A stretch of DNA of 5,623 nucleotides from Methylomarinum sp. (GTDB taxonomy: Bacteria; Pseudomonadota; Gammaproteobacteria; Methylococcales; Methylomonadaceae): contig WTAG01000035.1 of the NCBI GenBank assembly GCA_013139755.1, positions 1-5,623 on the forward strand, read 5' to 3'. The notes beneath the pieces were generated by a model. The model worked only from the letters and a program-made list of their open reading frames with translations, ran no database searches and was not told the origin of the DNA. The translations under genes were made by a program, and so were the position numbers. Numbering within the stretch: position 1 is the stretch's first letter; each line of letters begins with the position of its first letter. This document shows, one piece after another, positions 1 through 5,623 of the stretch.

Positions 1-749
1 TTCATTGCTGCAGCGTGTAAGTCATGACCACTACGAGTAGCATATTGGCTGGTTAAACAGCGTTCCCATGTGCTTGTTTCTGGACCGAACCAGTAATGTG
101 CGTTTGTAATGGTCAAGGCGATTTCTATTCCTTTGGGATCCATATCACTGAATACAATAATGTCTTTATTGTTACCTAAACGTTTTATTAAATCATAACA
201 GGCATCAACTCTAGAACCGCTTTTATGATCACCTCGATAAATCCATAAGGCATCATGACAAAGTAGGGGAAGTTTGAAACTGCCACATAACTGCATAATC
301 GCAAGATTTTCTACAACGATAATAGCAGCGTGATCAATTTGGCTGATTTTTGAGCCTAAACTCATAATGCCCGCACTAGGGATGTGTGCAGATTGTAAAT
401 CAATTGTCTTGTTATTGAGATGTAAAACACCGCTGGGACTATTGATTAAAACATGATCATGGCTAACCGCTTTATTAGCGAGTTTTTCATTGTCATGATA
501 TTTGGCTGTTTCTATGCGGTCAGCAGGGAGTTTATGGACAGAACAAGGATCAATATTTAGCTCTTTTTTGATCTGATTGCGTAAATTTTCTTTGTCTATG
601 GCACTAAAAACTAATTTGTCGCCTTGCGTCCTTCCGCATTGATAGCGCTCCATAACATCGGCAGCCTCTGCACTTCGAGCTCTAACTGTTGTCATTCCAC
701 GCTTGCTGTTTACAAGTTTACTAATCCATTGGTACATTTTTTTATCCAT
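1..749 (-). CDS. TOPRIM-domain protein resembling Wadjet JetD / MksG nuclease subunits (partial, 3' end off the window)
   Basis: The reverse strand is open from ATG at 749 to the window edge, giving 249 codons with no stop; the C-terminus is missing. The start is supported by GAGG at 759-756, six bases upstream; a second in-frame ATG lies at 737. An N-terminal region of about 135 residues that I do not recognise is followed by a TOPRIM-like core: strand plus VVEN (E147), then WIYRGD (169-174), then IIVFSDMDPKG (197-207, with D202 and D204). In TOPRIM folds the Glu and the DxD pair bind the metal ion. The order VEN, Y-x-G, then D-x-D-x-x-G recalls the C-terminal DUF2220 domain of JetD, the plasmid-cleaving nuclease of Wadjet, and more loosely Spo11/TopoVIA. 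Family knowledge suggests a cytoplasmic DNA-cleaving subunit acting with an SMC-like complex; that role is inference. The N-terminus does not obviously match the usual JetD DUF3322. It could also be a stand-alone TOPRIM protein. The CDS is confident, the family moderately so. Confidence 0.8.
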   Translation of the reverse strand, partial: MDKKMYQWISKLVNSKRGMTTVRARSAEAADVMERYQCGRTQGDKLVFSAIDKENLRNQIKKELNIDPCSVHKLPADRIETAKYHDNEKLANKAVSHDHVLINSPSGVLHLNNKTIDLQSAHIPSAGIMSLGSKISQIDHAAIIVVENLAIMQLCGSFKLPLLCHDALWIYRGDHKSGSRVDACYDLIKRLGNNKDIIVFSDMDPKGIEIALTITNAHYWFGPETSTWERCLTSQYATRSGHDLHAAAM

Positions 750-755
750 TGGGTG

Positions 756-759
756 CCTC
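756..759 (-). promoter_or_regulatory. Shine-Dalgarno site of the TOPRIM gene
   Basis: GAGG on the reverse strand, six bases before the ATG at 749. It favours 749 over the in-frame ATG at 737 as the start. Confidence 0.6.
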
Positions 760-776
760 AAATATTAATAAAGTAA

Positions 777-806
777 TTTATAATGGACATGCTTTTTTAA
801 CAATAA
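777..806 (-). promoter_or_regulatory. Candidate sigma-70 promoter for the leftward TOPRIM gene
   Basis: On the reverse strand TATAAA (782-777) makes a good -10. Possible -35 boxes are TTATTG (806-801, 18-base spacing) or TTGTTA (803-798, 15-base spacing); both are weak. Transcription would start roughly 20 bases before the ATG at 749. On the forward strand the same bases contain TATAAT (779-784), but I see no matching -35 for that direction. Confidence 0.35.
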
Positions 807-848
807 GTGTATTGTTTGTCGATAGGGAAATAGTTATGGAGGCTTATC

Positions 849-923
849 ATGAATCATAAAAATATTTTAATCGTTGACCATTACAGAAAACTGATGGCTG
901 CCAAACGAGCTAATCCATCATGA
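849..923 (+). CDS. Small ORF (24 codons) starting like a response regulator; short peptide or gene remnant
   Basis: ATG at 849 is preceded by GGAGG (838-842) with a six-base gap, the strongest ribosome binding site in the window. The peptide begins MNHKNILIVDHYRK and ends at TGA 921-923. Residues 4-10 (KNILIVD) match the first strand of a CheY-like receiver domain, where the acidic residues normally follow at once; here His follows the Asp. No receiver continuation is visible in the other two frames, which soon meet stops. I read it either as the surviving 5' end of a response-regulator gene that has been deleted, or as a short leader or independent peptide. The good ribosome site is observed; the remnant idea is inference. 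It lies upstream of recJ with 291 bases between, so leader control of recJ is unlikely. Confidence 0.4.
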   Translation: MNHKNILIVDHYRKLMAAKRANPS

Positions 924-1214
924 TATTAAACGCGATGAAAAAAAGTAGAGCAGACTAATGTCAAATAGGTTTGTTCTAAAAAACGAAAAATTCCCACCTT
1001 TATTCTTTTTTATATATTAAAAATCATTTTCAATTACCAGCCTACCTAGACTAAACTAGTCCCGTTTAAAAACGAATTATCAAACAAATTACCCTATATT
1101 TATCTCGCTCTGTTTCAATTTGAGGGTTATCTTCGTATAGGAAGAAGCTTTGTGGGATTAATCTCTCTGGCTGAGTGCTCTCTGCACATATTATGAATTA
1201 TTTATTGGTTGTAT
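924..1214. other. AT-rich intergenic region before recJ, no recognisable gene
   Basis: About 290 bases between the small ORF and recJ. It holds a T-rich run near 1001-1020, a short perfect stem (GACTA 1049-1053, TAGTC 1057-1061, three-base loop) and a second one (CGTTT 1063-1067, AAACG 1070-1074). Neither stem is followed by a T-run, so they are poor terminators. A weak sigma-70 candidate for recJ is TTTCAA (1113-1118), 17 bases, then TATAGG (1136-1141). Two tiny ORFs (958-1020 and 1193-1234) lack ribosome sites. The promoter of recJ should lie here but none stands out. Confidence 0.5.
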
Positions 1215-2957
1215 ATGTATCATCAAGGCGTTAAAAAAAACATTGTTCCTCGTCCGGCGGGGAAGAAGTCACATTTAAAAGATATAGATCCACTTTTAAA
1301 TAAGATTTTTTCAACACGCGGTGTAACAGAAAATGAGCAATTAGAACGTACATTAGCAAGATTACCTTCACCCTGGCTGTTGTCGGGAATGGAGACAATG
1401 GTTGAGCATTTAATAACAGCAATACAGCAGCAACAGAAAATCACTATTGTTGCCGATTTTGATGCCGATGGTGCAACCAGTTGTGTGGTTGCTATGAAAG
1501 GGCTTAATTTATTAGGTGCAAAACATGTGTCTTATGTTGTTCCCAATCGCTTTGAATATGGTTATGGATTAACGCCCGAAATAGTCGAACTGGTCAAACA
1601 GCAAAAACCAGATGTGATAATTACCGTTGATAGCGGTATTTCCAGTATTGATGGGGTTAAAGTAGCTAAAGACTTTGGTATTAAAGTTTTAATTACCGAT
1701 CATCATTTGCCCGGTGATGAATTGCCTGATGCAGATGCAATTGTAAATCCTAATTTGATTGATGATGAGTTTCCCAGTGGTAATATTGCGGGTGTAGGGG
1801 TTATCTTTTATGTGTTGATGGCTTTAAGAGGGCGACTACGAGAACAGCATTGGTTTGATAATCAAAATATTCCTCAGCCAAATTTAGCTCAATTATTAGA
1901 CTTTGTTGCCTTAGGAACGGTTGCTGATGTGGTGGCTTTGGATCAGGTTAATAGAATATTAGTGCACCAAGGTCTATTAAGGATACGATCTGGGAATGCC
2001 CATGCGGGTATTAATGCCCTGATTGAAATTTCTAAAAAACAGTTTAATTCAATTTCATCATCTGATTTGGGCTTTGCATTGGGTCCACGTCTAAATGCTG
2101 CGGGACGTATGGATGATATGTCTTTAGGCATTCAATGTTTACTGACTGATGATGTGGCTTTAGCCAGGGATATGGCAGAACAATTAGATGATCTTAATAA
2201 AGACCGCAAAGATATCGAAGCGCAAATGAAACATGAAGCGATATCGTTGTTAAATGAAATGAAGGTGTTGGACGAAAAGCATTTACCTGCTGGTGTTTGT
2301 CTGTTTGAAAAATATTGGCATCAAGGTGTGATTGGGATATTAGCCTCCAGAATTAAAGACCGTATACATCGCCCTGTTGTTGCTTTTGCCTCTGCTGAGA
2401 ACGGTGTGATTAAAGGTTCTGCTCGTTCAATTCCGGGTGTGCATATCCGAGATGTACTCAGTGAAATTGCCGCTGCTCATCCTAATATTCTTAGTAAGTT
2501 TGGTGGCCATGCGATGGCAGCAGGCATGACTATTCAAATGCATGATTATCCTGTTTTTGCCCTGGCTTTTGATGAGGTAGTGGCAAAGCATTTAGATCGG
2601 GTGGATCTTGAGCAAAAGATTTATTCAGATGGTAAGTTATCTGAAGAAAACATGACATTAGAGTTTACAGAGCATCTAAATAACGCGGGGACATGGGGGC
2701 AAGAATTTCCAGAGCCTACATTTGATGGTGTGTTTGATGTGATTCAATGTCGAATTGTAGGGCAGCAGCACCTTAAGTTTGTACTCCGTTTGCCTATGAG
2801 TGAGTTGTTAATAGATGCCATCGCTTTTTTTGTAGAAAAACCGGAGAATTGGCTGGGAACTCGATCTATAAAGTCAGCATACAAACTAGATGTTAATGAA
2901 TACCGTGGAAATAGAAGTGTTCAGTTGATGTTGCAGTATATTGAAAAAATAATATGA
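1215..2957 (+). CDS. recJ: Single-stranded-DNA-specific 5'-3' exonuclease RecJ
   Basis: RecJ degrades single-stranded DNA from the 5' end in the cytoplasm. It acts in RecFOR recombination, mismatch repair and base-excision repair, and needs Mg or Mn ions. The 580-aa product is near the E. coli length of 577. Visible motifs, in order: DFDADG (81-86), VDSGIS (D139), DHHLPGD (D162-H163-H164), LDFVALGTVADVV (D229, D238), then GPRLNAAGR (290-298), GSARS (401-405) and the DHHA1 motif KFGGHAMAAG (428-437). The C-terminal OB-like part carries WGQEFPEP and YKLDVNEYRGNR (556-567). All expected metal ligands appear intact. I chose ATG 1215 as start. A TTG two codons earlier (1209) is possible, and neither has a clear Shine-Dalgarno site. 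Similarity to E. coli begins near residue 6. The stop overlaps the next start by four bases, so the downstream gene is probably coupled. In several gammaproteobacteria the gene after recJ is prfB; here it is not. Confidence 0.97.
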   Translation: MYHQGVKKNIVPRPAGKKSHLKDIDPLLNKIFSTRGVTENEQLERTLARLPSPWLLSGMETMVEHLITAIQQQQKITIVADFDADGATSCVVAMKGLNLLGAKHVSYVVPNRFEYGYGLTPEIVELVKQQKPDVIITVDSGISSIDGVKVAKDFGIKVLITDHHLPGDELPDADAIVNPNLIDDEFPSGNIAGVGVIFYVLMALRGRLREQHWFDNQNIPQPNLAQLLDFVALGTVADVVALDQVNRILVHQGLLRIRSGNAHAGINALIEISKKQFNSISSSDLGFALGPRLNAAGRMDDMSLGIQCLLTDDVALARDMAEQLDDLNKDRKDIEAQMKHEAISLLNEMKVLDEKHLPAGVCLFEKYWHQGVIGILASRIKDRIHRPVVAFASAENGVIKGSARSIPGVHIRDVLSEIAAAHPNILSKFGGHAMAAGMTIQMHDYPVFALAFDEVVAKHLDRVDLEQKIYSDGKLSEENMTLEFTEHLNNAGTWGQEFPEPTFDGVFDVIQCRIVGQQHLKFVLRLPMSELLIDAIAFFVEKPENWLGTRSIKSAYKLDVNEYRGNRSVQLMLQYIEKII

Positions 2958-4579
2958 AAAAAATCAGAATTATTGGCTTGGTTATGATGCTTGTGATGAG
3001 TTTTTTATCACATGCTCAATTAATATCAATAGAACATATTGAGACTGACCATCAGAATATTGAAATTGGACTGGTTTTTGATAAAACGACTGAATATAAG
3101 GCTTTTTTACTTAAGGCGCCTAATCGTTTAGTTATCGATTTTAAGAACTCGCTTTTGCTTGAAAATATACCTACTGACTCTATTGCCCCTGTGTATATCG
3201 AAAGCATACGAATGGCTAGTAGAAATAAACAAGATTTAAGGCTGGTTGTTGATTTTAAAACTGGGGTTGAGGTTGAGCAATATGCGCTTATACGTGATGG
3301 ATCGGATGAAAGGCGTTTGGAATTAAGCTTATCAATAAATAAAGTTTTAAAAAAAGACTCAGCTACTGCTTCCGGTAATGCAGACTTAAGCCTCTCACAT
3401 ACAAGTCCGGTTGCATCATCAAATGATCTGGATGATTTATTGTCAGGTTGGGATATTTCAGGAAAATTAAGTATCGAAGAGCTTGGTTTTTTTCATAACC
3501 CTCTCGATTCTCGTCAACACAATAATTACATCTCGGGGGCTTTTGAACCTGAAATTTATCGTGAATGGGATAACGGAAAGCAAAGTTTTACTTTTGTGCC
3601 TTTTTATAGATATTCACAGCATGATAATAAACGCACACATTTCGATATCAGAGAATTAACATGGCTGCTAGCTGAAAATAACTGGGAGTTGCGTGTAGGT
3701 ATTCGTAAGGTTTTTTGGGGGGTGGCAGAAGGTTTGCATCTGGTAAATATTATCAATCAAACGGATCTTGTAGAAAATACTGATACTGAAGATAAGCTGG
3801 GGCAGCCAATGATTAATTTGGCATTGATACGTGATTGGGGGACTGTTGATTTATTTGTGTTGCCAGGTTTTAGAGAGCGAACATTTCCAGGCGTAGAAGG
3901 GCGGTTAAGGACGTTTCCTGAGGTTAGAGTGGGGGATGCTGTTTATGAAAAGCATGGTGTTGAGAAGCATTTAGCATTTGCAGCACGATGGTCTCATGTT
4001 ATTGGTGATTGGGATTTGGGTTTATCGCATTTTTATGGTACGAGTCGAGAACCGGTTTTTAACGCAACCATTTCACCGACAGGTTCTTTGCATTTAATCC
4101 CTTATTACCAGTTAATTAACCAGACAGGTCTCGACCTTCAGCTAACGTATGAGGACTGGATATTTAAACATGAAGGTATCGTCCGCTCTGGGCAGGGGAA
4201 AACATTTTATGCCACCTCAACAGGTGTTGAATACACACTGTTTGATCTTTTTAGGACAGGGCTGGATTTAGGTGTTGTGGTTGAATATATGTATGACACG
4301 AGAGGCGAGGGAAATTTTTTAGCACCATTTCAGGATGATATTTTAACCGCATTACGCTTTGCTTTTAACGATGAGCAAAGTGCTGAGGTTTTAGCGGGTG
4401 TTATGTTCGATAGAACCAATAATGCTAAATTTTATAATATTGAAGCCAGTAGGCGATTGGGAGATAGCTTTAAGGTTGAGATGGAAATGCGTTTATATAG
4501 CGGTGCACCAGTAAAAGATCCCTCCTATATATTTCGTGAAGATGATCATGTTCGATTGGACTTGAGCTATCATTTTTGA
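2954..4579 (+). CDS. Secreted AMIN-domain protein fused to an outer-membrane beta-barrel
   Basis: A 541-aa protein with a clear signal peptide: MKK, hydrophobic core, cleavage probably after SHA (residue 21). Residues 22-130 look like an AMIN domain, with the beta-rich pattern APNRLVIDFKN (55-65), then IESIRMAS (82-89) and LRLVVDFK (95-102). In AmiC, PilQ and others this domain binds peptidoglycan and localises the protein in the periplasm. A Ser/Asn/Asp-rich linker (about 132-165) leads to about 375 residues of alternating polar/hydrophobic strands with many Trp and Tyr. It ends in VRLDLSYHF, whose terminal Phe fits the BAM recognition signal of outer-membrane barrels. The stretch LRVGIRKVFWGVAEG (246-260) recalls the G-R-x-x-x-x-W-G pattern of porin-like families such as DUF1302. 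I infer a barrel tethered to peptidoglycan, perhaps a porin or a polysaccharide exporter; substrate unknown. Its ATG shares ATGA with the recJ stop, implying translational coupling. CDS certain, architecture fairly sure, function unknown. Confidence 0.9.
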   Translation: MKKIRIIGLVMMLVMSFLSHAQLISIEHIETDHQNIEIGLVFDKTTEYKAFLLKAPNRLVIDFKNSLLLENIPTDSIAPVYIESIRMASRNKQDLRLVVDFKTGVEVEQYALIRDGSDERRLELSLSINKVLKKDSATASGNADLSLSHTSPVASSNDLDDLLSGWDISGKLSIEELGFFHNPLDSRQHNNYISGAFEPEIYREWDNGKQSFTFVPFYRYSQHDNKRTHFDIRELTWLLAENNWELRVGIRKVFWGVAEGLHLVNIINQTDLVENTDTEDKLGQPMINLALIRDWGTVDLFVLPGFRERTFPGVEGRLRTFPEVRVGDAVYEKHGVEKHLAFAARWSHVIGDWDLGLSHFYGTSREPVFNATISPTGSLHLIPYYQLINQTGLDLQLTYEDWIFKHEGIVRSGQGKTFYATSTGVEYTLFDLFRTGLDLGVVVEYMYDTRGEGNFLAPFQDDILTALRFAFNDEQSAEVLAGVMFDRTNNAKFYNIEASRRLGDSFKVEMEMRLYSGAPVKDPSYIFREDDHVRLDLSYHF

Positions 4580-4590
4580 TTAAACAGAAC

Positions 4591-4624
4591 ACACTAGAAG
4601 TGTCAGTATTTTTTACAAAAATAC
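4591..4624 (+). terminator. Weak hairpin terminator candidate(s) after the AMIN-barrel gene
   Basis: Twelve bases after the stop there is a five-pair stem (ACACT 4591-4595, loop AGA, AGTGT 4599-4603) followed by CAG and a T-run (4609-4614). Overlapping that run is a perfect eight-pair AT-rich stem (GTATTTTT 4606-4613, three-base loop, AAAAATAC 4617-4624). The first resembles a weak intrinsic terminator. The second is very AT-rich and may be only incidental. Confidence 0.35.
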
Positions 4625-4683
4625 ATCTCGCTTAAATATAAAATATATCTTACAAAATTAAACTATTGAAAACATAGCGAGAT
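4625..4683. repeat. Inverted repeat ATCTCGCT / AGCGAGAT upstream of the 281-aa gene
   Basis: ATCTCGCT (4625-4632) is repeated in inverted orientation at 4676-4683, with centres 51 bases apart. A further copy, TATCTCGCT, stands upstream of recJ at 1101-1109 and matches the complement of 4676-4684 over nine bases. The arms lie about 10-70 bases upstream of the -24/-12 element candidate. A regulator binding site is possible; chance is not excluded for arms this short. Confidence 0.3.
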
Positions 4684-4691
4684 AGATTGGC

Positions 4692-4708
4692 TTGGTGCAG
4701 TTATTGCC
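4692..4708 (+). promoter_or_regulatory. Candidate sigma-54 (-24/-12) promoter for the 281-aa gene
   Basis: TTGG (4692-4695) and TTGC (4704-4707) are separated by eight bases, exactly the spacing of the TTGGCACG-N4-TTGCW consensus, with the invariant GG and GC ten bases apart. The middle CACG part is not conserved (TGCA here). Transcription would start near 4719, about 35 bases before the ATG. No competing sigma-70 promoter is convincing: TTTACA (4612-4617) with TATAAA (4637-4642) is spaced 19 bases. If used, it would need an enhancer-binding activator and ATP. Confidence 0.4.
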
Positions 4709-4754
4709 TGAGATTAATAAGGTCTAATTATTTTCACTAACAACAGGTTTTGAT

Positions 4755-5600
4755 ATGAAAATGAGATTTAAAATAGCAAGTTTTTTTGTTATTTTACTGC
4801 TTTTTCTTGTTACTTTTAAAGACAAAGACACAGGTTTAATCGAGTTGATTAATCAGGAATTTAAGACTACACCAACATCTTCTGGGCATGCTAAATTTGA
4901 TTTATTAGATGCCACACAGTTTACTGATTTGATGTATCCCTGGTTAGGCTTTCCTGTGACGGTGTTATCTGAAGAGCAATTGCTTGGTGGTGGAGATCAT
5001 ACAGGCATTCCTCCTGATGAACTTAAAGTAAAAAACGCACTCATTCAATTTAAAGATAAAAAAAGAATAATATTGAATCTTCCTAGCTATCAGATAAAAT
5101 CTGATAAGAAAGAAGATGTTCTGGCCGCACTTCATATGAAATGGTATTTACAAGTTATTCAATATGTACGGGATGTCTTGCCCGATGCGGATATAGGGAT
5201 ATTAGACTTACCTTATTCTCCATGGACTGCTTTAAAGTCAAAAGCGAATATATCAAATTACCAGCAAGTTATTGAGTATTTAAAGCCAGTGATAGATGCG
5301 ACAGATACCTTGTACCCGATGTTTAAAATATTTAATTATGATGAGAATGATTTGTCTTATTTGATGGGGGTTCAATTGTATACGGCAAAAGTTTCGGGTA
5401 AACCTGTTTACCCCGTTTTGTCGCATAAAAATATAATAGTGCAAGCAGGAGATGAGAGTAAATTTATTCCTGTTAATTTGATAAAACAGCAATGTAAATT
5501 TGTGCGAAAGAATGCTGATGGTATGGTGTGGTGGTCAGCAAAACAAGAAACGTGGGAAAATCATTGGTATGACGCTGTTTCTACAGACTGTTTTTATTAA
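4755..5600 (+). CDS. Exported or membrane-anchored protein with hyaluronidase-like (GH56-like) TIM-barrel features, function unknown
   Basis: The 281-aa product starts at ATG 4755 with AGG (4745-4747) seven bases upstream. Residues 5-21 form a hydrophobic segment after basic residues, followed by FKDKD: a signal anchor or a signal peptide with no obvious cleavage site. I do not recognise an established family by name. Alternating strands and helices suggest a TIM barrel: RIILNLPSYQ (104-113), ADIGILDLPYSPW (145-157), DTLYPMFKIFN (184-194), KPVYPVLSHK (216-225) and DGMVWWSAK (255-263). The pattern LYP, PVYP, then G-x-V-x-W at the end recalls eukaryotic-type hyaluronidases (GH56). In those the second strand carries Asp-x-Glu; the equivalent here reads NLP, so the catalytic acid seems absent. 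The only two cysteines (C247, C279) could pair outside the cytoplasm. Context gives little help: it has its own promoter candidate, and the gene before encodes an envelope barrel. A carbohydrate-related role is a weak inference. Confidence 0.85.
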   Translation: MKMRFKIASFFVILLLFLVTFKDKDTGLIELINQEFKTTPTSSGHAKFDLLDATQFTDLMYPWLGFPVTVLSEEQLLGGGDHTGIPPDELKVKNALIQFKDKKRIILNLPSYQIKSDKKEDVLAALHMKWYLQVIQYVRDVLPDADIGILDLPYSPWTALKSKANISNYQQVIEYLKPVIDATDTLYPMFKIFNYDENDLSYLMGVQLYTAKVSGKPVYPVLSHKNIIVQAGDESKFIPVNLIKQQCKFVRKNADGMVWWSAKQETWENHWYDAVSTDCFY

Positions 5601-5623
5601 TTAAACAATCTGGGGCACAATAA

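Noticed and set aside
958..1020. Forward ORF of 20 codons after the small response-regulator-like ORF
   Set aside because: There is no Shine-Dalgarno sequence before the ATG and the translation is Phe-rich from an AT-rich tract; this looks like chance.
1168..1188. TGGC...CTGCA before recJ as a sigma-54 promoter
   Set aside because: The GG and GC pairs are 13 bases apart instead of the required 10.
1209..1211. TTG as the start codon of recJ
   Set aside because: An ATG follows two codons later with equal support and is a commoner start. TTG cannot be excluded but nothing favours it.
1223..1444. Reverse-strand ORFs of 73 and 63 codons inside recJ (1223-1444 and 1231-1422)
   Set aside because: They lie wholly opposite the strongly conserved RecJ N-terminal region, have low-complexity Cys/Leu-rich translations and show no family signal.
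1943..2131. Reverse-strand ORF of 62 codons inside recJ
   Set aside because: It is the antisense of the conserved DHH/DHHA1 linker region of RecJ, with no recognisable domain.
5280..5492. Reverse-strand ORF of 70 codons inside the 281-aa gene
   Set aside because: It lies fully within a well-supported forward gene, and its translation shows no domain.
4577..5610. Similar ATTAAACA sequences just after the stops at 4579 and 5600 as a direct repeat
   Set aside because: The match is only eight to nine A/T-rich bases and is expected by chance in this composition; no target-site or mobile-element structure is attached.

Overview
The window looks like a piece of an AT-rich gammaproteobacterial chromosome. 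The main taxonomic clue is a full-length RecJ that follows the Escherichia coli protein closely along its whole length (recalled, not aligned by computer), with a codon choice strongly biased to A/T. I cannot name a genus. No rRNA, tRNA, CRISPR array, insertion sequence or phage gene is visible.

Layout. Bases 1-749 hold the 5' part of a leftward gene that runs off the left edge. Its product has a TOPRIM-like core (VVEN, then YRGD, then SDMDPKG) resembling the nuclease subunits of Wadjet/MksG-type condensin systems (JetD, DUF2220-like). Bases 750-1214 are a divergent intergenic region with a leftward promoter candidate, a 24-codon ORF that has a strong Shine-Dalgarno sequence and starts like a response regulator, and about 290 bases with no recognisable gene. 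Rightward from 1215 lies recJ (580 aa). It overlaps by four bases (ATGA) the next gene, which encodes a secreted protein with an N-terminal AMIN domain and a C-terminal outer-membrane beta-barrel. After a 175-base gap with weak hairpins, an inverted repeat and a well-spaced sigma-54 (-24/-12) promoter candidate comes a 281-aa exported or membrane-anchored protein. Its C-terminal half resembles the hyaluronidase (GH56-like) TIM barrel, but the expected catalytic acid does not appear.

How the genes may relate. recJ and the AMIN-barrel gene are probably co-transcribed and translationally coupled, although one acts on DNA in the cytoplasm and the other in the envelope, so the link may be only shared expression. 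The last gene appears to have its own, possibly sigma-54-dependent, promoter and may belong to envelope or polysaccharide biology. The leftward TOPRIM gene is a separate unit. It is the best lead to a less described system: if it is a JetD/MksG relative, its SMC-type partners should be sought beyond the left edge, because no same-strand gene precedes it here.
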